DNA of 33,096 bases from Lachnospiraceae bacterium (GCA_024684085.1 JAIKXM010000042.1:1-33096); one strand, 5' to 3'. Numbered from the stretch's first letter, positions 13,738 to 22,801 are shown. Numbers and translations are program-made. The notes: generated by a model not told the origin, from the letters alone.

Positions 13738-15459
13738 ATGAAGCGGAAGAAACGACGTATGAAGCAGATGAAACAAAAGCTTATTCCGGTTATTGTGGCG
13801 GTTGCCCTTATTATCATTATAGCGGGGATAACAGTCTGTTATGAGATGTGGAATAAGTATTTTAATTATGCCAACACGCAGGCCGATCTGAATCAGTATT
13901 TTAATGTAAGTACGGAAGGCGAAGCTGCCATAGTATTACAGAATGAATTGATAGATACCAAAGCATATCTTCATGAAGGTACATATTATCTTAAGTTCGA
14001 AGATGCGAAAGAGTTGTTGAATCATCGTTATTATTATGATTCCAATGAAGGACTGCTTGTATATACAACCGCTACTGATGTCTATATCAGTACTATAGGT
14101 GCGGGGGCTTATGAAGTTAACGGGGAACTTGTCTATGAAGATCATCCCATAACTTATTTGGAAGACGGACAGCTGTATATATCGCTTGAGCATATGCGCA
14201 GGTTCACCAATTTTTCATATGAAGTATTCAGTGATCCCGACAGGATACAGATCAGAAATGCATGGGGCGATGTTGAGATCGGAGAGGTCAAAGACGACAG
14301 TGCCGTTCGTATCAAGGGCGGTATTAAGAGTGACGTGCTGAGGCATGTTGACAAGGGCGAGGTCGTAACTATTCTTGAGAAGATGGATGACTGGGCCAGG
14401 GTTAAGACCTCGGATGCGATCATAGGTTATATAGAGAATGATGATCTTAAGGATATTAAGGTAACGACCGAGGTGCCGGTGAATGACGCTATAGCACCGG
14501 AGTATACCTGCGTTCATAAGGATTACCGCATCAATATGGCATGGCATGCGATCTATGCCGAGTCGGGTAATGAGACCTTTGATTCGCTGGTGAACGGCAC
14601 GGGCACTATGAGTATTATCTGCCCTACCTGGTTTGCGCTTGACGGCAATGACGGATATTTTACCGATCTGTCTTCTGCGGATTATGTAAAAAGAGCTCAC
14701 GACCGCAACATGGAAGTGTGGGCTGTTCTGGATAACGTTAATCATCCTGTGGAGACCTATCAGGTTCTGGCCTATACATCCAAGAGAAGAAGGCTTGTTG
14801 CCGATATCATGGAGAGAGTTGATACACTCGGACTTGACGGTATCAACCTTGACTTCGAGTTACTTAAGTCGGATACGATCGAGTCTTATATAGAGTTCGT
14901 GCGCGAGATGTCCGTTGAATGTCGTAAGAGGGGCATCGTTCTGTCGGTGGATAATTATTCGCCTGAAGGCGGAGCCAACTTCGGACTTGCCGAACAGGGC
15001 AATGTCGTGGACTACGTTGTGATCATGGGTTACGATGAGCATTGGAACGGCGGAGATACTGCCGGTTCGGTTGCTTCAATCGGTTTCGTGGAGAGAGGCA
15101 TCAACCTTGTTATGCAGGAAGTGCCTGAAGAGAAGATCATCAATGCGATACCTTTCTACACACGTGTCTGGAAGACCAATGGCAGTGAGCTTACCAGTGA
15201 GGCACTGGGTATGGAAAAAACAGCGGAGTTTATCAGGACCTACGATATTCCGGTTGAGTGGGATGATACGACCTGTCAGAATTACGGTGAGAAAGAGATG
15301 AACGGCACACTCTATCAGGTATGGATAGAGGATGCGAGATCGATAGAGACCAAGCTTACCGTTATGAGCAAGTACGATCTTGCAGGCGTTGCGGAATGGC
15401 AGCTGGGTATGGAGAGCAAAGATATCTGGCCTGTTCTTGATGCATATGTGAAGCACTGA
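13738..15459 (+). CDS. Membrane-anchored glycoside hydrolase family 18 protein (SleL/YaaH-like)
   Basis: 573 aa from ATG 13738, six bases after GGAGGAG; the GTG at 13723 lies within that site. A basic N-terminus leads into one membrane segment (~18-35). A copper-amine-oxidase-N-like domain (~75-155) and an SH3-like domain (~175-235, including VVTILEKMDDWARVKT) come next. The GH18 barrel (~250-570) carries the catalytic motif LDGINLDFELL (~364-374). Family members cleave N-acetylglucosamine linkages in peptidoglycan or chitin. The domain set and cell-surface anchor suggest a wall hydrolase, possibly in sporulation or germination. It is followed 33 nt later by prmA. Confidence 0.9.
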   Translation: MKRKKRRMKQMKQKLIPVIVAVALIIIIAGITVCYEMWNKYFNYANTQADLNQYFNVSTEGEAAIVLQNELIDTKAYLHEGTYYLKFEDAKELLNHRYYYDSNEGLLVYTTATDVYISTIGAGAYEVNGELVYEDHPITYLEDGQLYISLEHMRRFTNFSYEVFSDPDRIQIRNAWGDVEIGEVKDDSAVRIKGGIKSDVLRHVDKGEVVTILEKMDDWARVKTSDAIIGYIENDDLKDIKVTTEVPVNDAIAPEYTCVHKDYRINMAWHAIYAESGNETFDSLVNGTGTMSIICPTWFALDGNDGYFTDLSSADYVKRAHDRNMEVWAVLDNVNHPVETYQVLAYTSKRRRLVADIMERVDTLGLDGINLDFELLKSDTIESYIEFVREMSVECRKRGIVLSVDNYSPEGGANFGLAEQGNVVDYVVIMGYDEHWNGGDTAGSVASIGFVERGINLVMQEVPEEKIINAIPFYTRVWKTNGSELTSEALGMEKTAEFIRTYDIPVEWDDTTCQNYGEKEMNGTLYQVWIEDARSIETKLTVMSKYDLAGVAEWQLGMESKDIWPVLDAYVKH

Positions 15460-15492
15460 TCGTTATGTTTGAAAGCTGTAGGAGAAATTGAT

Positions 15493-16449
15493 ATGAAATG
15501 GACCAGAATAAGGATCAAGACTTTAACCGAAGCGGAAGATCTGATCATAAGCAATCTGTATGATCTGGGACTTGAGGGTGCTCAGATAGAGGATAAAGTG
15601 CCGTTATCACCGTTGGAGAAGGAGCAGATGTTCGTTGACATCCTTCCGGAGACTGAGCCGGATGATGGTATAGCCTACCTTAGTTTTTACCTTGAAGAGG
15701 ATTGCAGTAACCTTGAAGAGCTTATAGAGTCGGTTAAGGCCGAGCTTGAGGATATGCGTTCATACTGCGAAATAGGCGAAGGCAGTATAACTGTGGATGA
15801 GACCGAGGATCTTGACTGGATCAATAACTGGAAGAAGTATTTCCATCAGTTCACTATAGATGATCTTCTCGTGATACCTTCATGGGAAGAAGCCGATACG
15901 GATCCTGCCGGTAAAAAAGTCCTGCACATAGATCCGGGTACGGCGTTCGGAACCGGCATGCACGAGACAACACAGCTGTGCATAAGACAGATTAAGAAGT
16001 ATCTTACTCCGGAAACGGAACTTCTGGATGTGGGTACGGGAAGCGGTATCCTGGGAATAATCGCGATCATGTATGGTGCACACCATGCCATGGGTACAGA
16101 TCTCGATCCATGTGCCGTTCCGGCTGTCAAAGAGAATATGGAGAACAACAACATCAGTCCGGATGATTTTCAGATAATGATAGGCAATATCATAGATGAT
16201 GTGAAAGTACAGGATGCCGTGGGCTATGATCGCTACGATATTGTAGTTGCCAATATTCTGGCTCCCGTTCTGATCGAGCTGACACCGGTTGTCACCGCTC
16301 AGCTTAAGACCGGCGGAATGTATATTACTTCGGGTATCATTAACGGCAAGGAAGATTCCGTTAAGGAAGCCATGGAGAAAGCGGGACTCACCGTGGTTGA
16401 AGTCAATTACATGGGCGAGTGGGTCAATGTTACGGCAAGAAAGAACTAA
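15493..16449 (+). CDS. prmA: Ribosomal protein L11 methyltransferase
   Basis: 318 aa from ATG 15493 with TAGGAGAAA upstream. The N-terminal substrate-recognition part begins MKWTRIRIKTLTEAEDLI. DWINNWKKYFHQF is typical of PrmA, as is the IDPGTAFGTGMHETTQLC block. The SAM-binding motif LDVGTGSGILGII is at ~178-190, and VVANILAPVLIEL forms the catalytic loop. It trimethylates L11 on the ribosome. prmA followed by rsmE is a common pair. Confidence 0.96.
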   Translation: MKWTRIRIKTLTEAEDLIISNLYDLGLEGAQIEDKVPLSPLEKEQMFVDILPETEPDDGIAYLSFYLEEDCSNLEELIESVKAELEDMRSYCEIGEGSITVDETEDLDWINNWKKYFHQFTIDDLLVIPSWEEADTDPAGKKVLHIDPGTAFGTGMHETTQLCIRQIKKYLTPETELLDVGTGSGILGIIAIMYGAHHAMGTDLDPCAVPAVKENMENNNISPDDFQIMIGNIIDDVKVQDAVGYDRYDIVVANILAPVLIELTPVVTAQLKTGGMYITSGIINGKEDSVKEAMEKAGLTVVEVNYMGEWVNVTARKN

Positions 16450-16450
16450 T

Positions 16451-16593
16451 ATTCAGTTCCCGGCCAGCCGGTCACTGAGTATAGTATGTTTTGCACATGA
16501 TGAGTTCGGCTGCGCCGAAGTGCAAAACATAATTGGCCGTTTTATGCAGTCTCCCCGTAGCCTCGCAGCGTAGTGCGAGGCTCGGGAATGAAT
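16451..16593. repeat. Nested palindromic intergenic element between prmA and rsmE
   Basis: The outer arm ATTCAGTTCCCG pairs with CGGGAATGAAT, then CGGCCA with TGGCCG. A 12-bp perfect pair TATGTTTTGCAC/GTGCAAAACATA (16485-16496, 16520-16531) encloses TTCGGC-TGC-GCCGAA. A side hairpin AGCCTCGCA/TGCGAGGCT is at 16559-16582. No T-tract follows. It interrupts an otherwise tight operon. Confidence 0.75.
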
Positions 16594-16613
16594 AATAACA
16601 GAAAGGATCTCTG

Positions 16614-17363
16614 ATGTATCAGTTCTTTGTTGAGCCTTCGGCCATTCATGATAAAAAGGTATATATTGATGGGCCGGATTATAATCATATTAAGAATGTT
16701 CTGCGCATGCAACCGGGAGAAGAGGTTGCCGTAAGTAACGGAATGGACGGCAGGGAGTACCGCTGTGCGATAGCATCCTATACTGATTCGGTTGTAGAGT
16801 TTGATCTTCTGTTCATTAAGGAAGCCGACGTTGAACTGCCGGCCAGGATCTGTCTCTTTCAGGGGCTGCCCAAGGGAGATAAGCTTGAGCTTATAATCCA
16901 GAAGTCGGTGGAGCTCGGGGTATATGAGATCATACCTGTTGCGATGTCGCGTTCGATCATGAAGATCGATGATAAGAAAGCTGATAAAAAAACAGCGAGA
17001 TTCAATGAGATCGCAAGAGCCGCGGCTAAGCAGAGCAAGCGCGCGATCGTTCCTAAGGTTCATGCGCCTATGAGTATGAAGCAGGCGGTCGCCTATGCGG
17101 AGAAGCTCGATATGATACTTGTGCCATATGAGATGGCAGATGATATGCAGAAGACAAGGGAATTGCTTGAAGGGATAAGACCGGGACAGTCACTGGGATT
17201 TTTTATCGGACCTGAAGGCGGTATAGCCCCGGAAGAATTGGAAGCTCTTAAAGGGATCGGCGCAAGTCCCATTACTCTCGGAAGACGTATCCTGCGTACC
17301 GAGACGGCAGGACTGACATTTATGTCATGGCTGGTATACCTTTTGGAAGGACGGAATGATTGA
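16614..17363 (+). CDS. rsmE: 16S rRNA (uracil(1498)-N(3))-methyltransferase
   Basis: 249 aa. The PUA-like N-terminus begins MYQFFVEPSAI, with HIKNVLRMQPGEE typical of RsmE. The SPOUT knot carries IGPEGGIAPEELEAL (~197-211) and LGRRILRTETAGL (~222-234), which bind SAM. It methylates U1498 in the ribosomal decoding centre. Its stop overlaps the region just before the next start, so translation is likely coupled to the cysteine desulfurase. Confidence 0.96.
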   Translation: MYQFFVEPSAIHDKKVYIDGPDYNHIKNVLRMQPGEEVAVSNGMDGREYRCAIASYTDSVVEFDLLFIKEADVELPARICLFQGLPKGDKLELIIQKSVELGVYEIIPVAMSRSIMKIDDKKADKKTARFNEIARAAAKQSKRAIVPKVHAPMSMKQAVAYAEKLDMILVPYEMADDMQKTRELLEGIRPGQSLGFFIGPEGGIAPEELEALKGIGASPITLGRRILRTETAGLTFMSWLVYLLEGRND

Positions 17364-17365
17364 CT

Positions 17366-18523
17366 ATGAAAGAAGTATATCTGGATAATTCAGCCACCAC
17401 ACAGGCATATGAAGAAGTGGCTGAGATTATGAAGAAGATACTTACAGAGGATTACGGCAATCCTTCAAGTATGCATCGTAAGGGTATTGATGCCGAGAAG
17501 TACCTGAGGGAAGCGCGAGAGATAATAGCTGCCAATCTTAAGTGTGATACCGGAGAGATACTATTTACTTCCGGTGGAACGGAATCGGATAACATGGCAC
17601 TCATCGGCACTGCCATGGCCAATCACAGAAGCGGTAAGCATATAATAACGACGGCGATAGAACATCCCGCTATCCTGGAGACTGCCGAACATCTTAAGAG
17701 TCTTGGGTTCGAGATCACTTATCTTCCTGTTGACAGCTTTGGTGTGGTAGATCCGGAGGAGCTTAGGAAGGCTATCCGCGAGGATACGATCCTTGTGTCG
17801 GTAATGCATACCAATAATGAGATCGGTTCTCTTCAGCCAATCGAAGAGATAGGTAAGATCATTAAGGAGATCAGACCTTCGATATTATTCCATGTGGATG
17901 CGGTTCAGGGCTACGGTAAGTTCAGGATATTACCAAGGAAGATGGGTATCGATCTTATGTCGGTCAGCGCTCACAAGATACACGGGCCTAAGGGAATAGG
18001 TTTCCTGTATATCAATAATAAGGTTAAGATCCATCCTATTATATTCGGTGGCGGACAGCAGAAGGGCTTGCGTTCGGGCACGGAGAATGTGCCTGCGATA
18101 GCGGGCATGGCTAAGGCTGTTTCCATGATATATAAGGATCTGGATGAACATATAGACAAGATGTATGAGCTTAAGGAGCATTTCGTTAAGCGCCTGCTGG
18201 AGATTGACGGTGTGACGATCAACGGACACACGGGCAGGGATTCCGCTCCTCATGTTATCAGTGCTTCTTTTGAGGGAGTAAGAGCGGAAGTGCTTCTTCA
18301 TGCACTTGAGGACAAGCAGATATATGTTTCCAGCGGAAGTGCCTGCGCATCCAATAAGCCGGCGGTTTCGTCGACTCTTAAGGCTATTGGAGTGAAGAAC
18401 GGACTTCTGGATTCTACTATAAGATTCTCGCTTTCTGTTTTCACGGAGCAGGAAGAACTGGATCATACGGTTGATGTACTTAACGAACTTCTGCCGGTAC
18501 TGAGGAGATTCACGAGACATTGA
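17366..18523 (+). CDS. NifS/IscS-type cysteine desulfurase
   Basis: 385 aa from ATG 17366; an upstream in-frame TTG at 17360 is less likely. It starts EVYLDNSATTQAYEEV. The PLP lysine is in SAHKIHGPKG (Lys ~204), and the persulfide-forming Cys is in SSGSACASN (~327). The enzyme takes sulfur from cysteine. It lies directly upstream of thiI. In Firmicutes such a dedicated desulfurase supplies ThiI with sulfur for 4-thiouridine in tRNA, and that role is inferred here. Confidence 0.94.
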   Translation: MKEVYLDNSATTQAYEEVAEIMKKILTEDYGNPSSMHRKGIDAEKYLREAREIIAANLKCDTGEILFTSGGTESDNMALIGTAMANHRSGKHIITTAIEHPAILETAEHLKSLGFEITYLPVDSFGVVDPEELRKAIREDTILVSVMHTNNEIGSLQPIEEIGKIIKEIRPSILFHVDAVQGYGKFRILPRKMGIDLMSVSAHKIHGPKGIGFLYINNKVKIHPIIFGGGQQKGLRSGTENVPAIAGMAKAVSMIYKDLDEHIDKMYELKEHFVKRLLEIDGVTINGHTGRDSAPHVISASFEGVRAEVLLHALEDKQIYVSSGSACASNKPAVSSTLKAIGVKNGLLDSTIRFSLSVFTEQEELDHTVDVLNELLPVLRRFTRH

Positions 18524-18758
18524 ACTGCCCCGGTAATGTAAGATAATATATTATCATGCCTAGATATGTTATCGGAAGTCATGAACTAATGGCATTATAT
18601 AAGCCATTGGAAGCCATGCGCCAGCGACATTATGTTGACCATTGAAGCTACGTATTAACGGTATTATGTAAACTGTCGGAGGCCATGCGTGGCAGTTAGC
18701 GCATATTGGTATCAGATTGTGAATAAACGGACTTATAACTGTCCGGATTGGAGAGATT
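18524..18758. repeat. Spacer with imperfect internal repeats before thiI
   Basis: Two related units of about 45 nt can be aligned: GGCATTATATAAGCC...GGAAGCCATGCGCCAGCG and GGTATTATGTAAACT...GGAGGCCATGCGTGGCAG, both followed by GCGCAT/GCGACAT-like ends. A shorter third trace begins near 18559. An ORF of 29 codons across it (18557-18646) looks like a by-product. The GGAGAG for thiI ends the stretch. Confidence 0.4.
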
Positions 18759-19952
18759 ATGTTTTCATCTTTTTTGATAAAATACGGGGAGATTGGGGTT
18801 AAGGGTAAGAACCGTTACATCTTCGAGAACGCCCTTATGAATCAGATCCGGTATGCTTTAAAGCGTTGCGAGGGCAAGTTCCTTGTACATAAGGCTGAGG
18901 GAAGGATATATGTTGATGCGGAGTCGGAGTTTGACTTCGATGAAGTTGTCGATGCACTCAGCAAGGTCTTCGGTATCACGGGCATATGTCCTGTTAAGTT
19001 CGTTGATCTGTGCAATCCCGAGGAACTTAAGAAAGTGATCCTTGATTATGTGGATCAGGTTCATCAGGATAAGAATAAGACTTTTAAGATGCATGTAAGA
19101 CGTGCTCATAAGAGTTATCCGATGGACAGCATGGAACTTAATGCAAGTCTCGGTGAAGCTGTGCTCGAAGCATTCCCCTCGATGAAGGTCGATGTACATG
19201 AGCCGGATATTCTGCTTACTGTAGAGATCAGAGAGAAGATATATATCTATTCGACCGTTATTCCCGGTCCCGGTGGTATGCCTGTAGGTACTAACGGTAA
19301 GGCAATGCTGCTCCTCTCGGGCGGTATTGATTCGCCCGTGGCAGGATACATGATCGCCAAGAGGGGAGTGAAGTTAGATGCGGTGTATTTTCATGCACCG
19401 CCGTATACATCTGAGAGAGCCAAGCAGAAGGTTGTTGATCTTGCACGCATCGTGTCGAGATACAGCGGTCCGATCTACCTGCATGTGATCAATTTTACGG
19501 ATATTCAGCTTGCTATATATGAGAAGTGTCCTCATGATGAGCTTACGATCATTATGAGAAGATATATGATGAAGATCGCGGAGTCGATCGCGCTTGATAC
19601 GGAATGTCTCGGGCTTATTACCGGAGAGAGTATAGGTCAGGTGGCGAGTCAGACGATATGCTCGCTCGCATGTACCAATGAGGTATGTACGCTTCCCGTA
19701 TTCAGACCCTGCATCGGAATGGATAAGCAGGAGATCATCAATATATCAGAGAAGATCGACACATATGAGACTTCGATATTGCCTTTTGAAGATTGCTGTA
19801 CCATCTTCGTGGCCAAGCATCCGGTGACCAAGCCGAGTCTTGAGGTCATTAAGAGACATGAGAAGCATCTGGATGATTGCATAGATGAACTGGTTAAGAC
19901 AGCTCTTGATACCAAGGAGACTATAATCGTCTCATATGATAAGCGTGATTGA
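18759..19952 (+). CDS. thiI: tRNA uracil 4-sulfurtransferase
   Basis: 397 aa. It begins MFSSFLIKYGEIGVKGKN, with an N-terminal ferredoxin-like region and THUMP domain (~60-165). The PP-loop adenylation domain carries LLLSGGIDSPVAGYM (~184-198). There is no C-terminal rhodanese domain, as usual in Firmicutes. It makes 4-thiouridine at position 8 of tRNA using sulfur from the NifS-type enzyme encoded just upstream. Confidence 0.95.
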   Translation: MFSSFLIKYGEIGVKGKNRYIFENALMNQIRYALKRCEGKFLVHKAEGRIYVDAESEFDFDEVVDALSKVFGITGICPVKFVDLCNPEELKKVILDYVDQVHQDKNKTFKMHVRRAHKSYPMDSMELNASLGEAVLEAFPSMKVDVHEPDILLTVEIREKIYIYSTVIPGPGGMPVGTNGKAMLLLSGGIDSPVAGYMIAKRGVKLDAVYFHAPPYTSERAKQKVVDLARIVSRYSGPIYLHVINFTDIQLAIYEKCPHDELTIIMRRYMMKIAESIALDTECLGLITGESIGQVASQTICSLACTNEVCTLPVFRPCIGMDKQEIINISEKIDTYETSILPFEDCCTIFVAKHPVTKPSLEVIKRHEKHLDDCIDELVKTALDTKETIIVSYDKRD

Positions 19953-19961
19953 TCTTAATAT

Positions 19962-19993
19962 GAAAAAAAGAGCAGGGCTTAAGTCCTGCTCTT
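19962..19993 (-). terminator. Terminator of the HPr-like gene
   Basis: AGAGCAGG and CCTGCTCT pair across a small loop. On the minus strand the stem is followed by TTTTTTT. The + strand lacks a T-run, but the hairpin may also end the convergent thiI transcript. Confidence 0.8.
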
Positions 19994-20052
19994 AGATTAC
20001 TTTTGGAAATATGACCGGTCATATCCCGGTCATCATTGGCATGGATGTTGGA

Positions 20053-20283
20053 TTAAACTGTGTAATCCTTGATAACATCCATAACAGCATCGATGTTGTC
20101 TTCTGCATGGATATTAAGATCGATGGGCTTAGAAAGATCCAAGCTGAAAATACCCATGATAGACTTGGCATCAATTACGTATCTGCCTGATACAAGGTCG
20201 AAGTCATAATCGAATCTTGTAATATCATTAACGAATGACTTAACCTTATCAATTGAGTTAAGCGAAATCTGAACGGTCTTCAT
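20053..20283 (-). CDS. HPr-like protein lacking the phosphorylatable histidine
   Basis: 76 aa from the ATG at 20283, which follows AAAGGAGG. The second half matches HPr: a RYVIDAKSIMGIFSL segment around the regulatory serine (Ser41, equivalent to HPr Ser46), then a C-terminal helix. The N-terminal region, where HPr has His15 in HARPA, reads LNSIDKVKSFVND, with no His. It therefore cannot accept phosphate from enzyme I at that position. It might act in HPr kinase/CcpA-type regulation, which is inference. It is monocistronic and convergent with thiI. Confidence 0.8.
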   Translation of the reverse strand: MKTVQISLNSIDKVKSFVNDITRFDYDFDLVSGRYVIDAKSIMGIFSLDLSKPIDLNIHAEDNIDAVMDVIKDYTV

Positions 20284-20373
20284 AATTAAATACCTCCTTT
20301 TTACATTCAATACCTTCGACTTAATAGTAAAGGGATGGAAGATAAAAGTCAATAACTAAAGGTGACAAAAAAA

Positions 20374-21738
20374 TTGGATAATAGGGCAAAAACTGTGGCA
20401 TTTCATAATCTTGGCTGTAAGGTCAACCTCTATGAAATGGAATTAATGCAACAAAACTTCATTGAAAAGGGCTATCAAATTGTACCTTTTGATAAAAAAG
20501 CGGATGTATATGTGGTCAATACCTGTACCGTGACCAATATCGCCGACAGGAAGAGCCGTCAGATGCTTCACCGCGCACGGAAACTCAATCCCGATGCTCT
20601 TGTTGTGGCAGCAGGCTGTTATGTTCAGACAGACAGTGCCGGAGCGACGGCTGATGAAGCGATTGACATTGCTGTCGGTAATAATCATAAAACAGAGATG
20701 GTTGAGATTGTGGAGAAGTATCTGTCTGAGAGATCGGGAGGCGATAAGCTGCATGGGTCAGAATGTATCATATCGGATCTTGCCGTTCCGGTTCCTTATG
20801 AAAGGGGCAATCTTAAGACATCCAATGAACGAATAAGAGTTGATGTTAAGATTCAGGATGGTTGTAATCAGTTCTGTACTTATTGTGCGATCCCGCTTGC
20901 CAGAGGCCGTGTCCGTTCGCGTTCTCTTGAAGATATCCTTGAGGAAGTGGAGAATCTTAACAAGGCCGGATTCAAGGAAATAGTACTTACGGGAATACAC
21001 TTAAGTTCTTACGGACTCGATCTGGATGAGAACTCATCTTCATATAACAATGCGGCGTGCGAAGAAGAATTTACCAATGAGAGATTGCTTAAAGTGATCG
21101 AGGAAGTGGCACGTATGGAAGATGTCAGAAGGATAAGACTCGGTTCACTTGAACCCAGAGTGATCACGGAAGGATTCTTACGTCGCATAAGTGCGGTTGA
21201 TAAGGTGTGCCCTCATTTTCATCTGAGTCTTCAGAGCGGATGTGATGAGACCTTAAAGCGAATGAACAGAAGATATACCACTGAGGAATTTAGGGATAAG
21301 GTGAGGCTTATCCGGGAATACTATGAGCATCCGGCGATCACTACCGATGTGATAACAGGTTTTCCGGGCGAGGATGATGAGGAATTTGAGAGGTCATACG
21401 AGTTCATTAAGTCGATCGATTTTTACGAGACTCATGTGTTTAAGTATTCCAAGCGTAAGAATACGGCGGCAGCAGTGATGCCGGGGCAGAATACGGAAGC
21501 TGTGAAGGCGGCAAGAAGTGAAAGACTGATCGCGTTATCCGAGGAGAACAGGAAGCGTTTTGCAAGAGATCTTATAGGAAGAAAGGTAAGCATACTTATC
21601 GAAGAGAATTTAGAGATCGGCGGAAGGTTAAGATCTGTCGGCTATACCGGAGACTATGTCCGCATTGCAGCAGATAAGGGTGAGATCAATTCCATCGTGG
21701 AAGTGGAAGTTAATGAAGATGATCTTGTCGACCTGTAA
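20374..21738 (+). CDS. mtaB: tRNA (t6A37) methylthiotransferase MtaB
   Basis: 454 aa from TTG 20374, nine bases after AAAGGTG; the GTG at 20362 has no ribosome binding site. The N-terminal methylthiotransferase domain has three cluster cysteines (FHNLGCKVN ~15, NTCTVTN ~51, AAGCY ~86). Radical-SAM CNQFCTYC follows (Cys ~164, 168, 171), then LQSGCDETLKRMNR and a C-terminal TRAM domain. It adds a methylthio group to t6A37, making ms2t6A. MtaB rather than MiaB is favoured by the overall signature. Confidence 0.92.
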   Translation: MDNRAKTVAFHNLGCKVNLYEMELMQQNFIEKGYQIVPFDKKADVYVVNTCTVTNIADRKSRQMLHRARKLNPDALVVAAGCYVQTDSAGATADEAIDIAVGNNHKTEMVEIVEKYLSERSGGDKLHGSECIISDLAVPVPYERGNLKTSNERIRVDVKIQDGCNQFCTYCAIPLARGRVRSRSLEDILEEVENLNKAGFKEIVLTGIHLSSYGLDLDENSSSYNNAACEEEFTNERLLKVIEEVARMEDVRRIRLGSLEPRVITEGFLRRISAVDKVCPHFHLSLQSGCDETLKRMNRRYTTEEFRDKVRLIREYYEHPAITTDVITGFPGEDDEEFERSYEFIKSIDFYETHVFKYSKRKNTAAAVMPGQNTEAVKAARSERLIALSEENRKRFARDLIGRKVSILIEENLEIGGRLRSVGYTGDYVRIAADKGEINSIVEVEVNEDDLVDL

Positions 21739-21770
21739 TGAGGCAGATTCCCGGCTTACAGGAACAGTTA

Positions 21771-21947
21771 CTGTTCACACCCGTGTTTTTGTAAATAGCT
21801 ACAGGAAATATATTCACAATAAACGCCTATGTGGGCGTCGGCACTTAGCGAGGCAAAGCCGAGCTTAGTGTCCGCTACGCTCACATCGGAGCGAGAGCGC
21901 CGTTTCGGTGAATATATTTCCTGTAGCGGACAGACACCTGTGAACAG
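21771..21947. repeat. Long nested palindromic intergenic element after mtaB
   Basis: The outer arms are CTGTTCACA (21771-21779) and TGTGAACAG (21939-21947). The inner 20-bp arms 21798-21817 and 21908-21927 are perfectly complementary. The 90-nt core has GC-rich hairpins including GGCACTTAGC and GCTTAGTGTC. I trust no coding in it. It may act as a transcription end for mtaB; no T-run is seen. Confidence 0.8.
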
Positions 21948-21989
21948 CAACCAGGAACCTCCACCGGAGGCGGGCCGGATCCGGTTATC

Positions 21990-22018
21990 TTGAAACTTGA
22001 ACATAAATGGGGTAATAT
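21990..22018 (+). promoter_or_regulatory. Probable promoter of the ireB-ruvX operon
   Basis: TTGAAA (21990-21995), a 17-bp spacer and TAATAT (22013-22018), giving a leader of about 75 nt before ireB. Confidence 0.6.
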
Positions 22019-22099
22019 GTATTTGGATGTTTCTGTCTACAAAAGGAACGATAGCGAGTTGCAATCAATATGGACTTATATGTCCCTATGGAGGTATGA

Positions 22100-22363
22100 A
22101 TGCAGGAATTAGGTAATACTCAGTTTTTTAAAGTAGAAGTTGAGAAAGAGATAAGCGTCAATGATGTTATTGCTGAAGTCTATAACGCAATGACCGAGAA
22201 GGGTTATAATCCCGTTAATCAGATCGTTGGCTATATTATGTCCGGTGATCCTACATATATTACAAGTTACAAGGGCGCAAGAAGTCTTGTCATGAAGGTT
22301 GAGCGTGATGAGCTTGTTGAAGAACTTCTTAAGACTTATATTGATGCCAACGGCTGGAGTTAA
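22100..22363 (+). CDS. ireB: IreB family regulatory phosphoprotein (UPF0297/YrzL)
   Basis: 87 aa. The hallmark block EKGYNPVNQIVGYIMSGDP (~34-52) is followed by ARSLVMKVERDELVEELL. In Enterococcus IreB is a small dimeric protein phosphorylated at N-terminal threonines by the PASTA kinase IreK, and it affects cephalosporin tolerance. A Thr at ~7 is present here. The order ireB-ruvX-DUF1292 is highly conserved in Firmicutes. GGAGG lies upstream of the ATG. Confidence 0.93.
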   Translation: MQELGNTQFFKVEVEKEISVNDVIAEVYNAMTEKGYNPVNQIVGYIMSGDPTYITSYKGARSLVMKVERDELVEELLKTYIDANGWS

Positions 22364-22366
22364 GTA

Positions 22367-22801
22367 ATGAGAATACTTGGATTGGATTTCGGTTCCAAGA
22401 CCTGTGGAGTGGCGGTCAGCGATCCTCTTTTGATCACGGCTCAGGGGGTTGAGATCATCAGAAGGGAAAGTGCGGCCAAATTGCGTAAGACCCTTGCGAG
22501 GATCGAGGAACTTGTAGCAGAGTATGAAGTATCGGAGATAGTGCTCGGATATCCCAAGAATATGAATGATACCGAAGGCGAAAGAGTCGAGCTTACCCGT
22601 GAGTTCCAGGAGAAGCTTGAGAGAAGGACCGGACTTAAGGTTACTCTTTGGGATGAGAGACTTACAACGGTGGCAGCCGACAGGCTGATGATCGAAGCCG
22701 GTATCAGACGTGAGAAGAGGAAGGATTATGTAGATCAGATCGCGGCTACTTTTATCCTTCAGGGGTATTTGGATTATATCCGGAATGGAGATGGAAGATG
22801 A
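22367..22801 (+). CDS. ruvX: RuvX/YqgF family nuclease (Holliday junction resolvase-like, pre-16S rRNA processing)
   Basis: 144 aa. RNase-H-like fold with the first acidic residue in [18 protein letters not shown] (Asp ~6). Next come [17 protein letters not shown], the DERLTT motif and a final Asp in [11 protein letters not shown]. In E. coli YqgF processes the 5' end of 16S rRNA. It starts 3 nt after ireB, and its stop overlaps the next start (ATGA). Confidence 0.94.
   Translation: MRILGLDFGSKTCGVAVSDPLLITAQGVEIIRRESAAKLRKTLARIEELVAEYEVSEIVLGYPKNMNDTEGERVELTREFQEKLERRTGLKVTLWDERLTTVAADRLMIEAGIRREKRKDYVDQIAATFILQGYLDYIRNGDGR

Noticed and set aside
18557..18646. 29-codon + strand ORF in the spacer before thiI
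   Set aside because: No ribosome binding site and lies in the imperfectly repeated spacer, whose second unit gives similar residues by duplication.
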